Positions 20,336 through 27,796 of a stretch of DNA of 64,000 nt are shown here, in pieces (within the stretch, counting starts at the first letter, position 1; the number at the start of each line of letters is the position of its first letter). The translations under genes and the position numbers were made by a program. A model generated the notes under the pieces. The model searched no databases. It was not told the origin of the DNA and saw only the letters and a list, made by a program, of their open reading frames with translations. The stretch is from Subtercola endophyticus (GTDB lineage Bacteria > Actinomycetota > Actinomycetes > Actinomycetales > Microbacteriaceae): NCBI RefSeq assembly GCF_021044565.1, contig NZ_CP087997.1, positions 3,286,001-3,350,000 of the forward strand, written 5' to 3'.

Positions 20336-20962
20336 GGAAACCAACCCAGCGCGGTCTCTCAGGTTCTCACCTTCCGCCCTCTTGATAGGGCTAGAGCGAG
20401 ATTCCTGAGAAGATTAGGAATGCTCGTTTCTTACGTCGATGAGTCTTATAGCGATGACTTCTACTTCATTGCTGCCGCAATCGCGCCTCGCGAGACCTGG
20501 GAGCGTGTAGCGAAGTCATTCGTTGAGATTCGAGGTGCGACTGCGCGACTCCACGGGACTGCACTGGACATCGAGTTGCACGGACACGAATTGATGGGAG
20601 GGAAGGGTGAGTGGACGATACTACGCGGACGTCATCGAGAAGCGGCGGGCGTGTATTTGGCTGCGCTCAAGATATGTCGAGTAGAGGGAGTGAAGTATGT
20701 GTTTCGGGGGGTCGATCTTGTGCGCCTGCGTAAGCGCTACGCGAAACCGGCCGCACCCCACGGCATAGTCTTCGGCCACCTTCTCGAACGTATTGATGAC
20801 TACGCCAAGCGGCTCAACGAAGACGACAAAGTTATTGTCATAGCAGACGAGATCGCGACACAGGCAGTGCACCAAAAAGAATTTGAGTCATACACGCTGA
20901 CGGGAACTCCCGGCTACCGTGTCGGCGACGCTTGAAAACTGAACAGTAGCGACGTTTGAAAA

Positions 20963-22189
20963 GTGAACACTCACGATTGGAGAGTGATCACTTTGGAGGA
21001 TTGGGCGTTGATTCGTCGTCTGGCAGCGGATGGGGTTCCGAAGGCGCGGATCGCAGCGCAGTTGGGTATCTCGCGGACCACGGTCGTGAAGGCGGTGGCG
21101 TCGGAATCGTCACCGAAGTACGAGCGGGCACCGGCCGTGACGTCGTTCAGCGGGTTCGAGGATCGGGTGCGGTCTCTGCTGCAGGATGTTCCCTCGATGC
21201 CCGCGACAGTGATCGCGGAGCGGGTGGGCTGGCCGGGGTCGATCACCTGGTTCCGACAGAACGTGGCCAGGTTGCGGCCGGAGTATCGGCCGATCGATCC
21301 CGCGGACCGACTGCTGTACGACGCCGGCGATCAGGCGCAGTGCGATCTATGGTTCCCGCCGGCCGAGGTGCCAACGCAGGGCCGGACAGCGCCGTTACCG
21401 GTGTTGGTGATCGTGGCCTCGCACTCGAGGTTCATCACGGCACGGATGCTGCCCTCGCGGACGACACCGGACCTCGTCGCCGGGATGTGGTCTTTGCTCG
21501 CGGAGCAACTCGGCGCGGTACCTCGGCGACTGATCTGGGACAACGAGGCTGGCATCGGCCGCCGGAACAAACTCGCCGAGGGAGTGACAGGGTTCACCGG
21601 GGCGTTAGCGACGAGGATCGTGCAGCTGAAACCATTTGATCCCGAGTCCAAGGGCATCGTCGAACGCGCCAACGGATACCTCGAAACGTCGTTCCTCCCC
21701 GGCCGACGCTTCGCATCACCGGATGACTTCAACCGACAGCTGACCGAGTGGCTGCCACGCGCGAACAACCGGAAAGTGCGGTCGTTGAACGCACGCCCGG
21801 TCGACCTGATCAGTAACGATCGGGCCCGGATGCTGCCATTGCCGCCCGTCGTCCCGACGTTGGGGCATCAGAACCGGGTCCGGCTCGGCCGCGACTACTA
21901 TGTGAGCATCGCAGGGAATGACTACTCCGTCGACCCGACAGCATCAGGCCGGATGATCGATATCCGCGCCGATCTATCGCACGTCACGGTGCGGCAAGGC
22001 GATCGGCTGGTGGCCTCACACGATCGCGAATGGGGCTCCGGGATTATCGTGACGGCACCAGAGCATGTTCAGACCGCAGCGCGGCTGCGTGCGGAGTTCC
22101 AACAACCCAGGCCCTCGGGCTCCGAGGAACTCGAGCTCGTGCGTGACCTCGCCGATTACGATCGTGCGTTCGGGATCGAGGTCGCGTGA
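20963..22189 (+). CDS. istA: IS21-family transposase IstA
   Basis: DDE transposase of 408 aa. The N-terminal helix-turn-helix contains GVPKARIAAQLGISRTTVVK. The catalytic acidic residues sit in DAGDQAQCDLWF, RLIWDNEAGIG and the segment SKGIVERANGYLE. The C-terminal beta domain (RVRLGRDYYVSIAGNDYSVD) is common in IstA. It works with the ATPase IstB encoded just downstream. GTG start at 20963, within the left end of the element. Confidence 0.95.
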   Translation: MNTHDWRVITLEDWALIRRLAADGVPKARIAAQLGISRTTVVKAVASESSPKYERAPAVTSFSGFEDRVRSLLQDVPSMPATVIAERVGWPGSITWFRQNVARLRPEYRPIDPADRLLYDAGDQAQCDLWFPPAEVPTQGRTAPLPVLVIVASHSRFITARMLPSRTTPDLVAGMWSLLAEQLGAVPRRLIWDNEAGIGRRNKLAEGVTGFTGALATRIVQLKPFDPESKGIVERANGYLETSFLPGRRFASPDDFNRQLTEWLPRANNRKVRSLNARPVDLISNDRARMLPLPPVVPTLGHQNRVRLGRDYYVSIAGNDYSVDPTASGRMIDIRADLSHVTVRQGDRLVASHDREWGSGIIVTAPEHVQTAARLRAEFQQPRPSGSEELELVRDLADYDRAFGIEVA

Positions 22190-22965
22190 TGGACGACGCT
22201 ACGAAACAGATCGTGCACCTCGCGACCGCGTTGAAAGCACCTCGGATCAGAGACGCCGCCAGCAGGCTCGCCGATCATGCTCGCGACGCGAGCTGGAGCT
22301 ATGAGGAATACCTTGCCGCGGTTCTTGACCGGGAAGTCGCGGCGAGGAACGCGTCCGGCGCGCAGCTCAGAATCCGTGCCGCGGGGTTCCCTGCACACAA
22401 AACGATCGAGGACTTCTCGTTCGAGCATCAGCCAGGGATCCGCCGTGACCAGATCACCCCGCTCGCTGCGGGCGGCTACCTCACCGAAGCTCGGAACGTC
22501 GTGCTCCTCGGGCCGCCCGGAACAGGGAAAACCCACATCGCGATCGCGTTGGGCGTCGCGGCCGCCGGACATGGTCATCGTGTGTTGTTCGCGACCGCGA
22601 CCGAATGGGTCACCCGCCTGCAAGACACCCACCGGGCCGGGAAGCTGCCCGACGAACTCAAACGGCTCCGCCGCTACGGGCTGATCATCGTCGATGAAGT
22701 CGGCTATCTGCCCTTCGAGCAAGACGCAGCGAACTTGTTCTTCCAGCTCGTGTCCTCCCGCTACGAACACGCGTCGCTGATCCTGACCAGCAACCTCACC
22801 TTCGCCAAATGGGGTGACGTCTTCGGGGACCAGGCCGTCGCAGCAGCGATGATCGATCGAATCGTGCACCACGCCGACGTACTCACACTGAAAGGCGCGA
22901 GCTACCGACTCAAGAACGCAGGCATCGACACACTGCCGTCTGTCAAAGCCGAAACACGCAGCTAA
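22189..22965 (+). CDS. istB: IS21-family helper ATPase IstB
   Basis: AAA+ ATPase (258 aa) that selects and bends target DNA for IstA. Walker A is LLGPPGTGKTHIAIALG, Walker B is GLIIVDEVGYLPFEQDAA, and the sensor region is ASLILTSNLTFAKWGDVFGD. The ATG at 22189 overlaps the istA stop by one base (a GTG one codon earlier is also possible). Intact, like istA. Confidence 0.95.
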   Translation: MDDATKQIVHLATALKAPRIRDAASRLADHARDASWSYEEYLAAVLDREVAARNASGAQLRIRAAGFPAHKTIEDFSFEHQPGIRRDQITPLAAGGYLTEARNVVLLGPPGTGKTHIAIALGVAAAGHGHRVLFATATEWVTRLQDTHRAGKLPDELKRLRRYGLIIVDEVGYLPFEQDAANLFFQLVSSRYEHASLILTSNLTFAKWGDVFGDQAVAAAMIDRIVHHADVLTLKGASYRLKNAGIDTLPSVKAETRS

Positions 22966-23293
22966 ACTACCGCCACACCGTTCACTTTTCGAACGTCACA
23001 ATGGCCCAGTTTTAGACCGTCGCCGACATACCGCTCGAACCGGCTCTCACGCATCGCTACCCCTATCCACTTCACGTCGTCGAGGACCAGCGCAGGGTTG
23101 CAGGCCGCCGACCTTGCCGCATATTTTCATCATCGCCGCTGCACTAAGGAGGAGCACCATCCCGCTGCGCGCGCGACGATGGCGAGACTGGCTCAGGAAG
23201 TCAGTCCGGCCACAGTTCATGATTGGGTATGGCTGCCCTGAAGGTGAGGGCTCGCGTTCTGGAGTCAGATAAGAACCAGAGATTGTTAAGAAA

Positions 23294-23321
23294 CTAGGGC
23301 CCCGCAAATGCGGGGCCCTAG
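23294..23321. terminator. Perfect 13-bp stem-loop between the DUF3800 remnant and the next gene
   Basis: CTAGGGCCCCGCA (23294-23306) and its exact complement (23309-23321) are separated by AA. On the minus strand it is followed by TTTCTTAAC. It therefore suits termination of the leftward gene that ends at 23378, and possibly also works in the other direction. Confidence 0.65.
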
Positions 23322-23377
23322 GCTGGCGACGTACCGAAGTACGGCCCGTCGTGCTAAAAAGCATACACTCCCAAGTG

Positions 23378-23899
23378 TTAGGAAGCGGGGGGAGTGTCTA
23401 GCTCGTCTTCGCTGATCCAGAGCTCGTCGTCGGCGCGGAAGGTCTGCCAGACGGCGTAACCGATGCCGGCAGCGGCTACGACGCCTGCGGCAATGGCGAA
23501 GTAGAGGCCGATCGAGTGGCCCTTCTTGACGGGGGCAGGCGGCTGCAAGCGCGCGAGGGCGCCCTTGACGAAGGCGTTCTCTGACACGCCGAGAGCGGCA
23601 GCGGCAGAACCGACGCTGCCGCCGACTGCGGGGAAGACATTAGAGCGGAGCTTGGTGCGAACCTGGTCGCTGGCGTGCTTCGCCGATGCGACGTTGCGGG
23701 CTGCGTTCTGTGCGAACTGGCTCGAAGCGGCTTGTACGCGAGGAACGACCTCTTCTTTGGTCAGCGCTGCTGCCTGGAGCTTCGCCTCGGCGGCGACATG
23801 GTTGGCGCGGGCGAGGATCTCCTGCTGGTCGAGCCACAGTTCTCCTGCGCTCTTGCGCAGGCGCTTGAGCGCCTTCGTGCGCTTACGGGTGAGACTCAT
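23378..23899 (-). CDS. Hypothetical protein with one C-terminal membrane segment
   Basis: A 173-aa protein from MSLTRKRTKALKRLRKSAGE; GGAGG five bases upstream supports this ATG at 23899. Residues 1-22 are strongly basic. A long Ala/Gln/Lys-rich helical region follows (about 20-100; probable coiled coil), then a hydrophobic helix GLYFAIAAGVVAAAGIGYAV (about 130-150) and an acidic tail with DDELWISEDELDTPP. The architecture suggests a membrane-anchored structural or DNA/peptidoglycan-proximal protein. No family was recognised. Confidence 0.75.
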   Translation of the reverse strand: MSLTRKRTKALKRLRKSAGELWLDQQEILARANHVAAEAKLQAAALTKEEVVPRVQAASSQFAQNAARNVASAKHASDQVRTKLRSNVFPAVGGSVGSAAAALGVSENAFVKGALARLQPPAPVKKGHSIGLYFAIAAGVVAAAGIGYAVWQTFRADDELWISEDELDTPPAS

Positions 23900-24041
23900 A
23901 GAAACCTCCATCGGCTGAGAACGGCGTTCGCCTCAATCTTGCCATGCTATTGCGCAGGCCCGCGCATTCGCATGCTGACTATCGGCTATCTTTACGCTGA
24001 GGCTCGACTGAGTGCAACCCGCCATGTGTGAGAATTGAGGC

Positions 24042-24581
24042 ATGGCCAAGCACACCCACGTCGCAACGCTCCACACGAACCTCGGCGACATCACCGTCAA
24101 CCTCTACGGCAACCACGCACCAAAGACCGTCAGCAACTTCGTCGGGCTCGCGACGGGCGAGCGCGAATGGACCGACCCGAAGACGGGTGCGGCCACCACG
24201 GCGAAGCTGTACGACGGCAGCATCTTTCACCGCATCATTCCCGGGTTCATGATTCAGGGCGGCGACCCGCTCGGCAACGGCACGGGTGGTCCCGGTTACC
24301 GTTTCAACGACGAGATCAGCCCTGAACTCACCTTCGCGGAGCCCTACATTCTGGCCATGGCCAACGCGGGCATCCAGGGCGGCCAGGGAACCAACGGTTC
24401 GCAGTTCTTCATCACCGTCGGCGCGACCCCGTGGCTGCAGGCGAAGCACACGATCTTCGGCGAAGTCGCTGACGACTCGTCGAAGCGCATCGTCGACAAG
24501 CTGGCCGCCGTGGCGACCGACTCGTACGACCGGCCGCTCGACGCCGTTGTCATCGAGAGCGTCGACATCACCGAAGCCTGA
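24042..24581 (+). CDS. ppiA: Peptidyl-prolyl cis-trans isomerase, cyclophilin type
   Basis: Cytosolic cyclophilin of 179 aa that isomerises Xaa-Pro bonds. Signatures: KTVSNFVGLATGE, the catalytic FHRIIPGFMIQGGDPLGNGT block with the catalytic arginine, LAMANAG, GTNGSQFFITV and WLQAKHTIFGEV. There is no signal peptide. A conserved rhomboid gene follows 28 bp later in the same orientation, as in many Actinobacteria. Confidence 0.94.
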   Translation: MAKHTHVATLHTNLGDITVNLYGNHAPKTVSNFVGLATGEREWTDPKTGAATTAKLYDGSIFHRIIPGFMIQGGDPLGNGTGGPGYRFNDEISPELTFAEPYILAMANAGIQGGQGTNGSQFFITVGATPWLQAKHTIFGEVADDSSKRIVDKLAAVATDSYDRPLDAVVIESVDITEA

Positions 24582-24609
24582 TCTTCGCTTTGAGTCAGCC
24601 GTTGCCGAG

Positions 24610-25482
24610 GTGAGCTACACCGACACGTCACAGAACTACTGCTACCGTCACCCCGACCGGCAGAGTTTTGTGCTGTGCCAGCGGTGCGGCCGAACGATCT
24701 GTCCGCAGTGCCAAGTTCAGGCTGCGGTCGGCGTGCACTGTGTCGAGTGCGCTCGGTCTGATCGCAACGAGCAGCAGTACAGCCGGCCGCCTCGACTGGT
24801 TCGTGCCGCCAGGGCGACGGTGCGATCATCCACCGCCCCGGTCGTGACGTACGCCATCATGGGCGTCACGGTGCTGATTTTTCTGCTCCAGCTCATCCCC
24901 GGGCTCGGCGTGACGAATGCGCTGCTGTACGCGCCTGTGTACACGCAGAGCGGATCGGGCTTTCCGTTCGAACCGTGGCGCATGCTCACCTATGCGTTCG
25001 TGCACACGCCGTTCACCATCAGCAATCCGTTCAGCATTCTGCACATCGCACTGAACATGTACTCGCTGTTCATCTTCGGGCGTGTACTCGAGCCGATCAT
25101 CGGGCGCTGGCGCTTCGGCGTGCTGTACGCGCTGTCGGCGATCGGCGGTGCGGTAGCCGTGGATTACCTGTCAGGCCCGCTCACACCGGTCATCGGCGCA
25201 TCGGGCGCGATCTTCGGCCTGATGGCTGCGACGTTCATGGTCGCGCGCAAGATGGGCGGCGGCGGAATGCAGCAGCTCGTCGTTCTGGTGGTGCTGAACC
25301 TGGCGATCGGTTTCTTCGTTCCGGGTATCGCCTGGCAGGCGCACGTCGGCGGGCTGCTGTTCGGGGCGCTCATCGGGCTGATCATGATGGAGACACGCCA
25401 ACGTCGTCAGCAGACGATGCAATACCTGCTTCTGGTCGGAGTTGCGCTGCTCATCGTGGTGCTCACGGTCGTGCACGCCTGA
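24610..25482 (+). CDS. Rhomboid family intramembrane serine protease with N-terminal zinc-ribbon
   Basis: A 290-aa polytopic protein. The N-terminal cytosolic part has four CxxC-type pairs (CYRHPDRQSFVLCQRCGRTI, CPQC, CVEC) that probably bind zinc. At least six hydrophobic helices follow. The rhomboid catalytic serine is in VIGASGAIFGLM and the histidine in WQAHVGGLLFGAL. GTG 24610 is the only sensible start after ppiA; its Shine-Dalgarno is weak. Rhomboids cut transmembrane substrates; the substrate here is unknown. Confidence 0.9.
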   Translation: MSYTDTSQNYCYRHPDRQSFVLCQRCGRTICPQCQVQAAVGVHCVECARSDRNEQQYSRPPRLVRAARATVRSSTAPVVTYAIMGVTVLIFLLQLIPGLGVTNALLYAPVYTQSGSGFPFEPWRMLTYAFVHTPFTISNPFSILHIALNMYSLFIFGRVLEPIIGRWRFGVLYALSAIGGAVAVDYLSGPLTPVIGASGAIFGLMAATFMVARKMGGGGMQQLVVLVVLNLAIGFFVPGIAWQAHVGGLLFGALIGLIMMETRQRRQQTMQYLLLVGVALLIVVLTVVHA

Positions 25483-25485
25483 AAG

Positions 25486-25516
25486 TTATGCACAGGGTTA
25501 TTCACACTGGGGATAA
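25486..25516. promoter_or_regulatory. Cluster of three DnaA-box-like sites
   Basis: TTATGCACA (25486-25494, +), TTATTCACA (25498-25506, +) and TGGGGATAA (25508-25516, the reverse of TTATCCCCA). Each differs from TTATCCACA by one base. They lie between convergent genes, where no promoter is expected, and are followed by the small hairpin AATTACA-TCGG-TGTAATT (25515-25532). Confidence 0.55.
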
Positions 25517-25592
25517 TTACATCGGTGTAATTGCCGTGTTGGCCTGAGTTGGTGCGGATCACTCGCTACGAGCGATTGCTGGGCGACTGACG

Positions 25593-25835
25593 TCAGCGCC
25601 AGCGAGTGGTCATGAGAAAGCCCACAAAGGCCACGCCGAAGCCGATGAGGATGTTCCAGCTGCCCAGATCGGGAATGGGGAACGTGCCCTGGCTGACGTA
25701 GAAAACGATGATCCAGGCGAGGCCGATGAGCATGAAGCCGAACATCACGGGCTTGTACCACACGGGGTTCGGTGTGGATTCGTCGCTCGAACGTTGAACG
25801 ACTTGCTGGGAAGATCGGGTCTTGTCGCGGGCCAT
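25593..25835 (-). CDS. crgA: Cell division protein CrgA
   Basis: Small two-helix membrane protein (80 aa) that in actinobacteria interacts with FtsZ, FtsI and other divisome parts. The N-terminus MARDKTRSSQQ is basic, the two helices are VMFGFMLIGLAWIIVFYVSQ and WNILIGFGVAFVGFLMTTRW, and the loop PIPDLGSWN between them is typical. ATG 25835 gives the normal length; an upstream start would add 13 residues. Confidence 0.93.
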   Translation of the reverse strand: MARDKTRSSQQVVQRSSDESTPNPVWYKPVMFGFMLIGLAWIIVFYVSQGTFPIPDLGSWNILIGFGVAFVGFLMTTRWR

Positions 25836-25931
25836 GCCGACGATTCTAGCTGGGAATGCTGCACAGACGTTCAAAGACGGCGTGAAGTAGCCTGTTAGTA
25901 ACTCAGCTTCGCGTTACCTTCGTCTTCTACT

Positions 25932-26915
25932 ATGGATGCCGTGCCAGAGATTCCCTCACCTTCTGATGAACCGCCGACACGGCGGTCACTGCGTCATGCC
26001 CGCGAGCAGCAGGCCGCCCGTGGATCGGAAGAGCCGGCGGCCGAAGACCTCTTTGCAGACGACGCGGCCACCGAAGCGCAGGAGTCTGAATCTGGCGATT
26101 CGCCCTCTGCCAATTCACCCTCTGGCGATTCGCCGAAGCCCGCCAAAGGCGGATCGGTCGTGCGCTCGGTCATCGGTATCGCGGGCGAGGTGCTCATCAC
26201 GGCCGGGGTTCTGGTTTTTCTCTTTCTCGGCTGGCAGCTGTGGATTCAGGGCATCGCTCTGAACAGCGCCCAGACGAGTGAGGCTTCCGGGCTGTCGCAG
26301 AGCTGGAGTGCATCCACTGTCGGCCCGACCGCCCCCGAACCATCTCCCGCGGCCACGGCGGGAGCCGGCTCCCCGACGACCCCGGTCGGCGGGGGTTCTG
26401 CGCCCGTGGTCATGACCGCCCCGGCAGAGACGTCGCAGTTCGCCGTGCTCTATGTTCCGCGGTTCGGTGCCGACTACAAACGCACCATCAGCCAGGGGGT
26501 CGACGCCAAGACGGTGCTCAACGCCGGCGGTGCGGGTCATTACGAGCAGAGTCAGATGCCGGGTGACATGGGTAACTTCGCCATCGCCGCCCATCGTGAT
26601 GGCTGGGGCAGCCCGTTCATCAAGATCAACGAGCTTCAGGTCGGCGACCCCATCTATGTAGAAACCCAAGACGGCTGGTACACCTACCGCTTTCGTGATC
26701 TCGAGTACGTGAGTCCCGACGGCGTCGACGTGCTGAGCGCCGTGCCGCAGGCTCCGGATGCCGCACCCACTGATCGGCTCATAACACTGACAAGCTGCAA
26801 CCCTCTCTACATCGCGTCGGAGCGCATCATCGCCTACGGAGTGCTCGAGTCGTTCACCCCGCGAAGTGATGGGGCGCCGGCCGCGATCGCCGGGCTCACC
26901 GGAAAGGGGGCCTGA
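25932..26915 (+). CDS. Class E sortase (actinobacterial)
   Basis: Cysteine transpeptidase that anchors LAxTG proteins to peptidoglycan. It has 327 aa: an acidic, Ser/Pro-rich cytosolic N-terminus (1-75), one membrane helix (about 80-101), a Pro/Ala linker, then the sortase barrel. The catalytic histidine is H221 in AIAAHRDGW, the cysteine is C289 in LITLTSCNPLY and the arginine is in ASERIIAYG. TLTSC and the alanine-rich linker fit class E. A matching LAxTG protein is encoded at 55213-56961. crgA is divergent, 96 bp away. Confidence 0.92.
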   Translation: MDAVPEIPSPSDEPPTRRSLRHAREQQAARGSEEPAAEDLFADDAATEAQESESGDSPSANSPSGDSPKPAKGGSVVRSVIGIAGEVLITAGVLVFLFLGWQLWIQGIALNSAQTSEASGLSQSWSASTVGPTAPEPSPAATAGAGSPTTPVGGGSAPVVMTAPAETSQFAVLYVPRFGADYKRTISQGVDAKTVLNAGGAGHYEQSQMPGDMGNFAIAAHRDGWGSPFIKINELQVGDPIYVETQDGWYTYRFRDLEYVSPDGVDVLSAVPQAPDAAPTDRLITLTSCNPLYIASERIIAYGVLESFTPRSDGAPAAIAGLTGKGA

Positions 26916-26920
26916 GGCTG

Positions 26921-27082
26921 ATGTACGGCGCGTTATGGCGGGTTTTGCCCGGGCCGGTGTGGCTTCGCATCGTGATTCTGCTGGTTGCTCTGGCGGTGCT
27001 GCTCTTTGTGCTGTCGACGTGGATCTTTCCCTGGGTCGACGGGGTGTTGACCCCGAGCCAACCCGTTACGGTTAACCAATGA
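26921..27082 (+). CDS. Small single-pass membrane protein (53 aa)
   Basis: The product starts MYGALWRVLPGPVWLRIVIL and has one strong hydrophobic helix (residues 17-36), then a short tail ending QPVTVNQ. It starts 5 bp after the sortase stop and its TGA overlaps the pabA ATG, so it is tightly packed in the operon. Such a short protein at this position occurs in related actinobacteria (family knowledge, not checked here). Function unknown. Confidence 0.75.
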   Translation: MYGALWRVLPGPVWLRIVILLVALAVLLFVLSTWIFPWVDGVLTPSQPVTVNQ

Positions 27083-27720
27083 CCCGCGTACTCGTGATCG
27101 ACAACTACGACAGTTTCGTCTACACCCTGAACGGCTATCTTCACCAGCTCGGGGCAGAGACCACGGTGTTGCGCAACGACGCTTTCAGTGCCGACGACGC
27201 CGTCGCGGCGTTGGCCGACTACGACGCGGTGCTGATCTCGCCCGGGCCGGGCAAGCCGTCGGAGGCCGGGGTGTCGATTGCGATGGTGCGCGCGGCGCTC
27301 GAGACGCAGACTCCGCTGCTCGGCGTGTGCCTCGGGCATCAGGCCATTGCGGAGGCCATGGGTGCGACGGTCACCAATGCCGAAGAGCTGATGCACGGCA
27401 AGACCAGCGTCATTGTGCACGACCAGAGCGCCTTCTACGACGGCGTTGCCCAGAACTTCACCGCGACCCGCTACCACTCGCTCGCTGTCGTCGACGGCAC
27501 GGTTCCGGCGACGCTCGTGGTGACGTCTCGTACCGAGGGCGGCGTCATCATGGGCCTGCGGCACGAAAGCGCTCCGATTTATGGCGTGCAGTTTCATCCC
27601 GAGTCGGTGCTGACCGAGGGCGGATACCAGATGCTCGCGAACTGGCTCGCGGTGGCGGGGCTCGCGTCGGCCAAAGAAGCGGCCGTTTCGCTGAGCCCGC
27701 TCATGAGCGCGGCCGGCTGA
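27079..27720 (+). CDS. pabA: Glutamine amidotransferase subunit, anthranilate/aminodeoxychorismate synthase component II
   Basis: Class I glutamine amidotransferase of 213 aa that supplies ammonia to a chorismate-using partner (TrpE or PabB). The catalytic triad is visible: Cys in LLGVCLGHQAIAE, and His plus Glu in YGVQFHPESVL. The N-terminus VLVIDNYDSFVYTLNGYL is typical. The place next to pknB suggests the folate-linked PabA of other actinobacteria, but trpG cannot be excluded because such subunits are often shared. Confidence 0.88.
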   Translation: MTRVLVIDNYDSFVYTLNGYLHQLGAETTVLRNDAFSADDAVAALADYDAVLISPGPGKPSEAGVSIAMVRAALETQTPLLGVCLGHQAIAEAMGATVTNAEELMHGKTSVIVHDQSAFYDGVAQNFTATRYHSLAVVDGTVPATLVVTSRTEGGVIMGLRHESAPIYGVQFHPESVLTEGGYQMLANWLAVAGLASAKEAAVSLSPLMSAAG

Positions 27721-27752
27721 TCGGTCTGGCGCACGTCGTACCGGCTGGGCGA

Positions 27753-27796
27753 AATCCCGTTGAGCCGAGTCCCGTTGAGCTGAATCCCGCTTACTT
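27753..27796. repeat. Short tandem repeat (about 15-bp unit) between convergent pabA and pknB
   Basis: AATCCCGTTGAGC, AGTCCCGTTGAGC and AATCCCGCTTAC follow one another. The last one runs into the pknB stop region. There is no strong terminator in this 70-bp gap. Confidence 0.6.

Larger units (their letters stand above)
20920..23028 (+). mobile_element. IS21-family insertion sequence (2109 bp)
   Basis: The element carries istA and istB. Both ends start TGTCGGCGACG when read inward (left 20920; right, complement, from 23028). Each end carries further inner repeats related to GAAAAGTGAAC; on the left, two 21-bp direct repeats beginning GCGACG are adjacent. Multiple terminal repeats and ends beginning TGT are typical of IS21. 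The 5-bp target duplication and intact genes suggest a recent insertion. Confidence 0.93.
20915..23033. repeat. 5-bp target-site duplication of the IS21-family element
   Basis: TACCG at 20915-20919 and again at 23029-23033 directly flank the element ends. Excision with one copy restores the DUF3800 reading frame. Confidence 0.85.
20420..23241 (+). pseudogene. DUF3800-type gene split by an IS21-family element
   Basis: The 5' part (20420-20919) encodes MLVSYVDESYSDDFYFIAAA and continues to residue 166. It has the YVDES opening and later the VIVIADE stretch of DUF3800 proteins, a family with an RNase H-like fold whose role is not settled. Removing the IS (20920-23028) and one copy of the 5-bp target duplication TACCG joins the frame exactly to 23034-23241. 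The rejoined C-terminus reads TSSRTSAGLQAADLAAYF and ends DWVWLP, giving an intact 235-aa protein. This C-terminal motif is the conserved end of DUF3800. In its present state the gene stops 16 bp into the IS (20935) and is probably inactive. Confidence 0.88.

Noticed and set aside
20185..20400. CRISPR array
   Set aside because: Only two repeat copies with a non-spacer-like gap and no cas genes; a duplicated terminator explains the pattern. No CRISPR array was seen elsewhere in the window.
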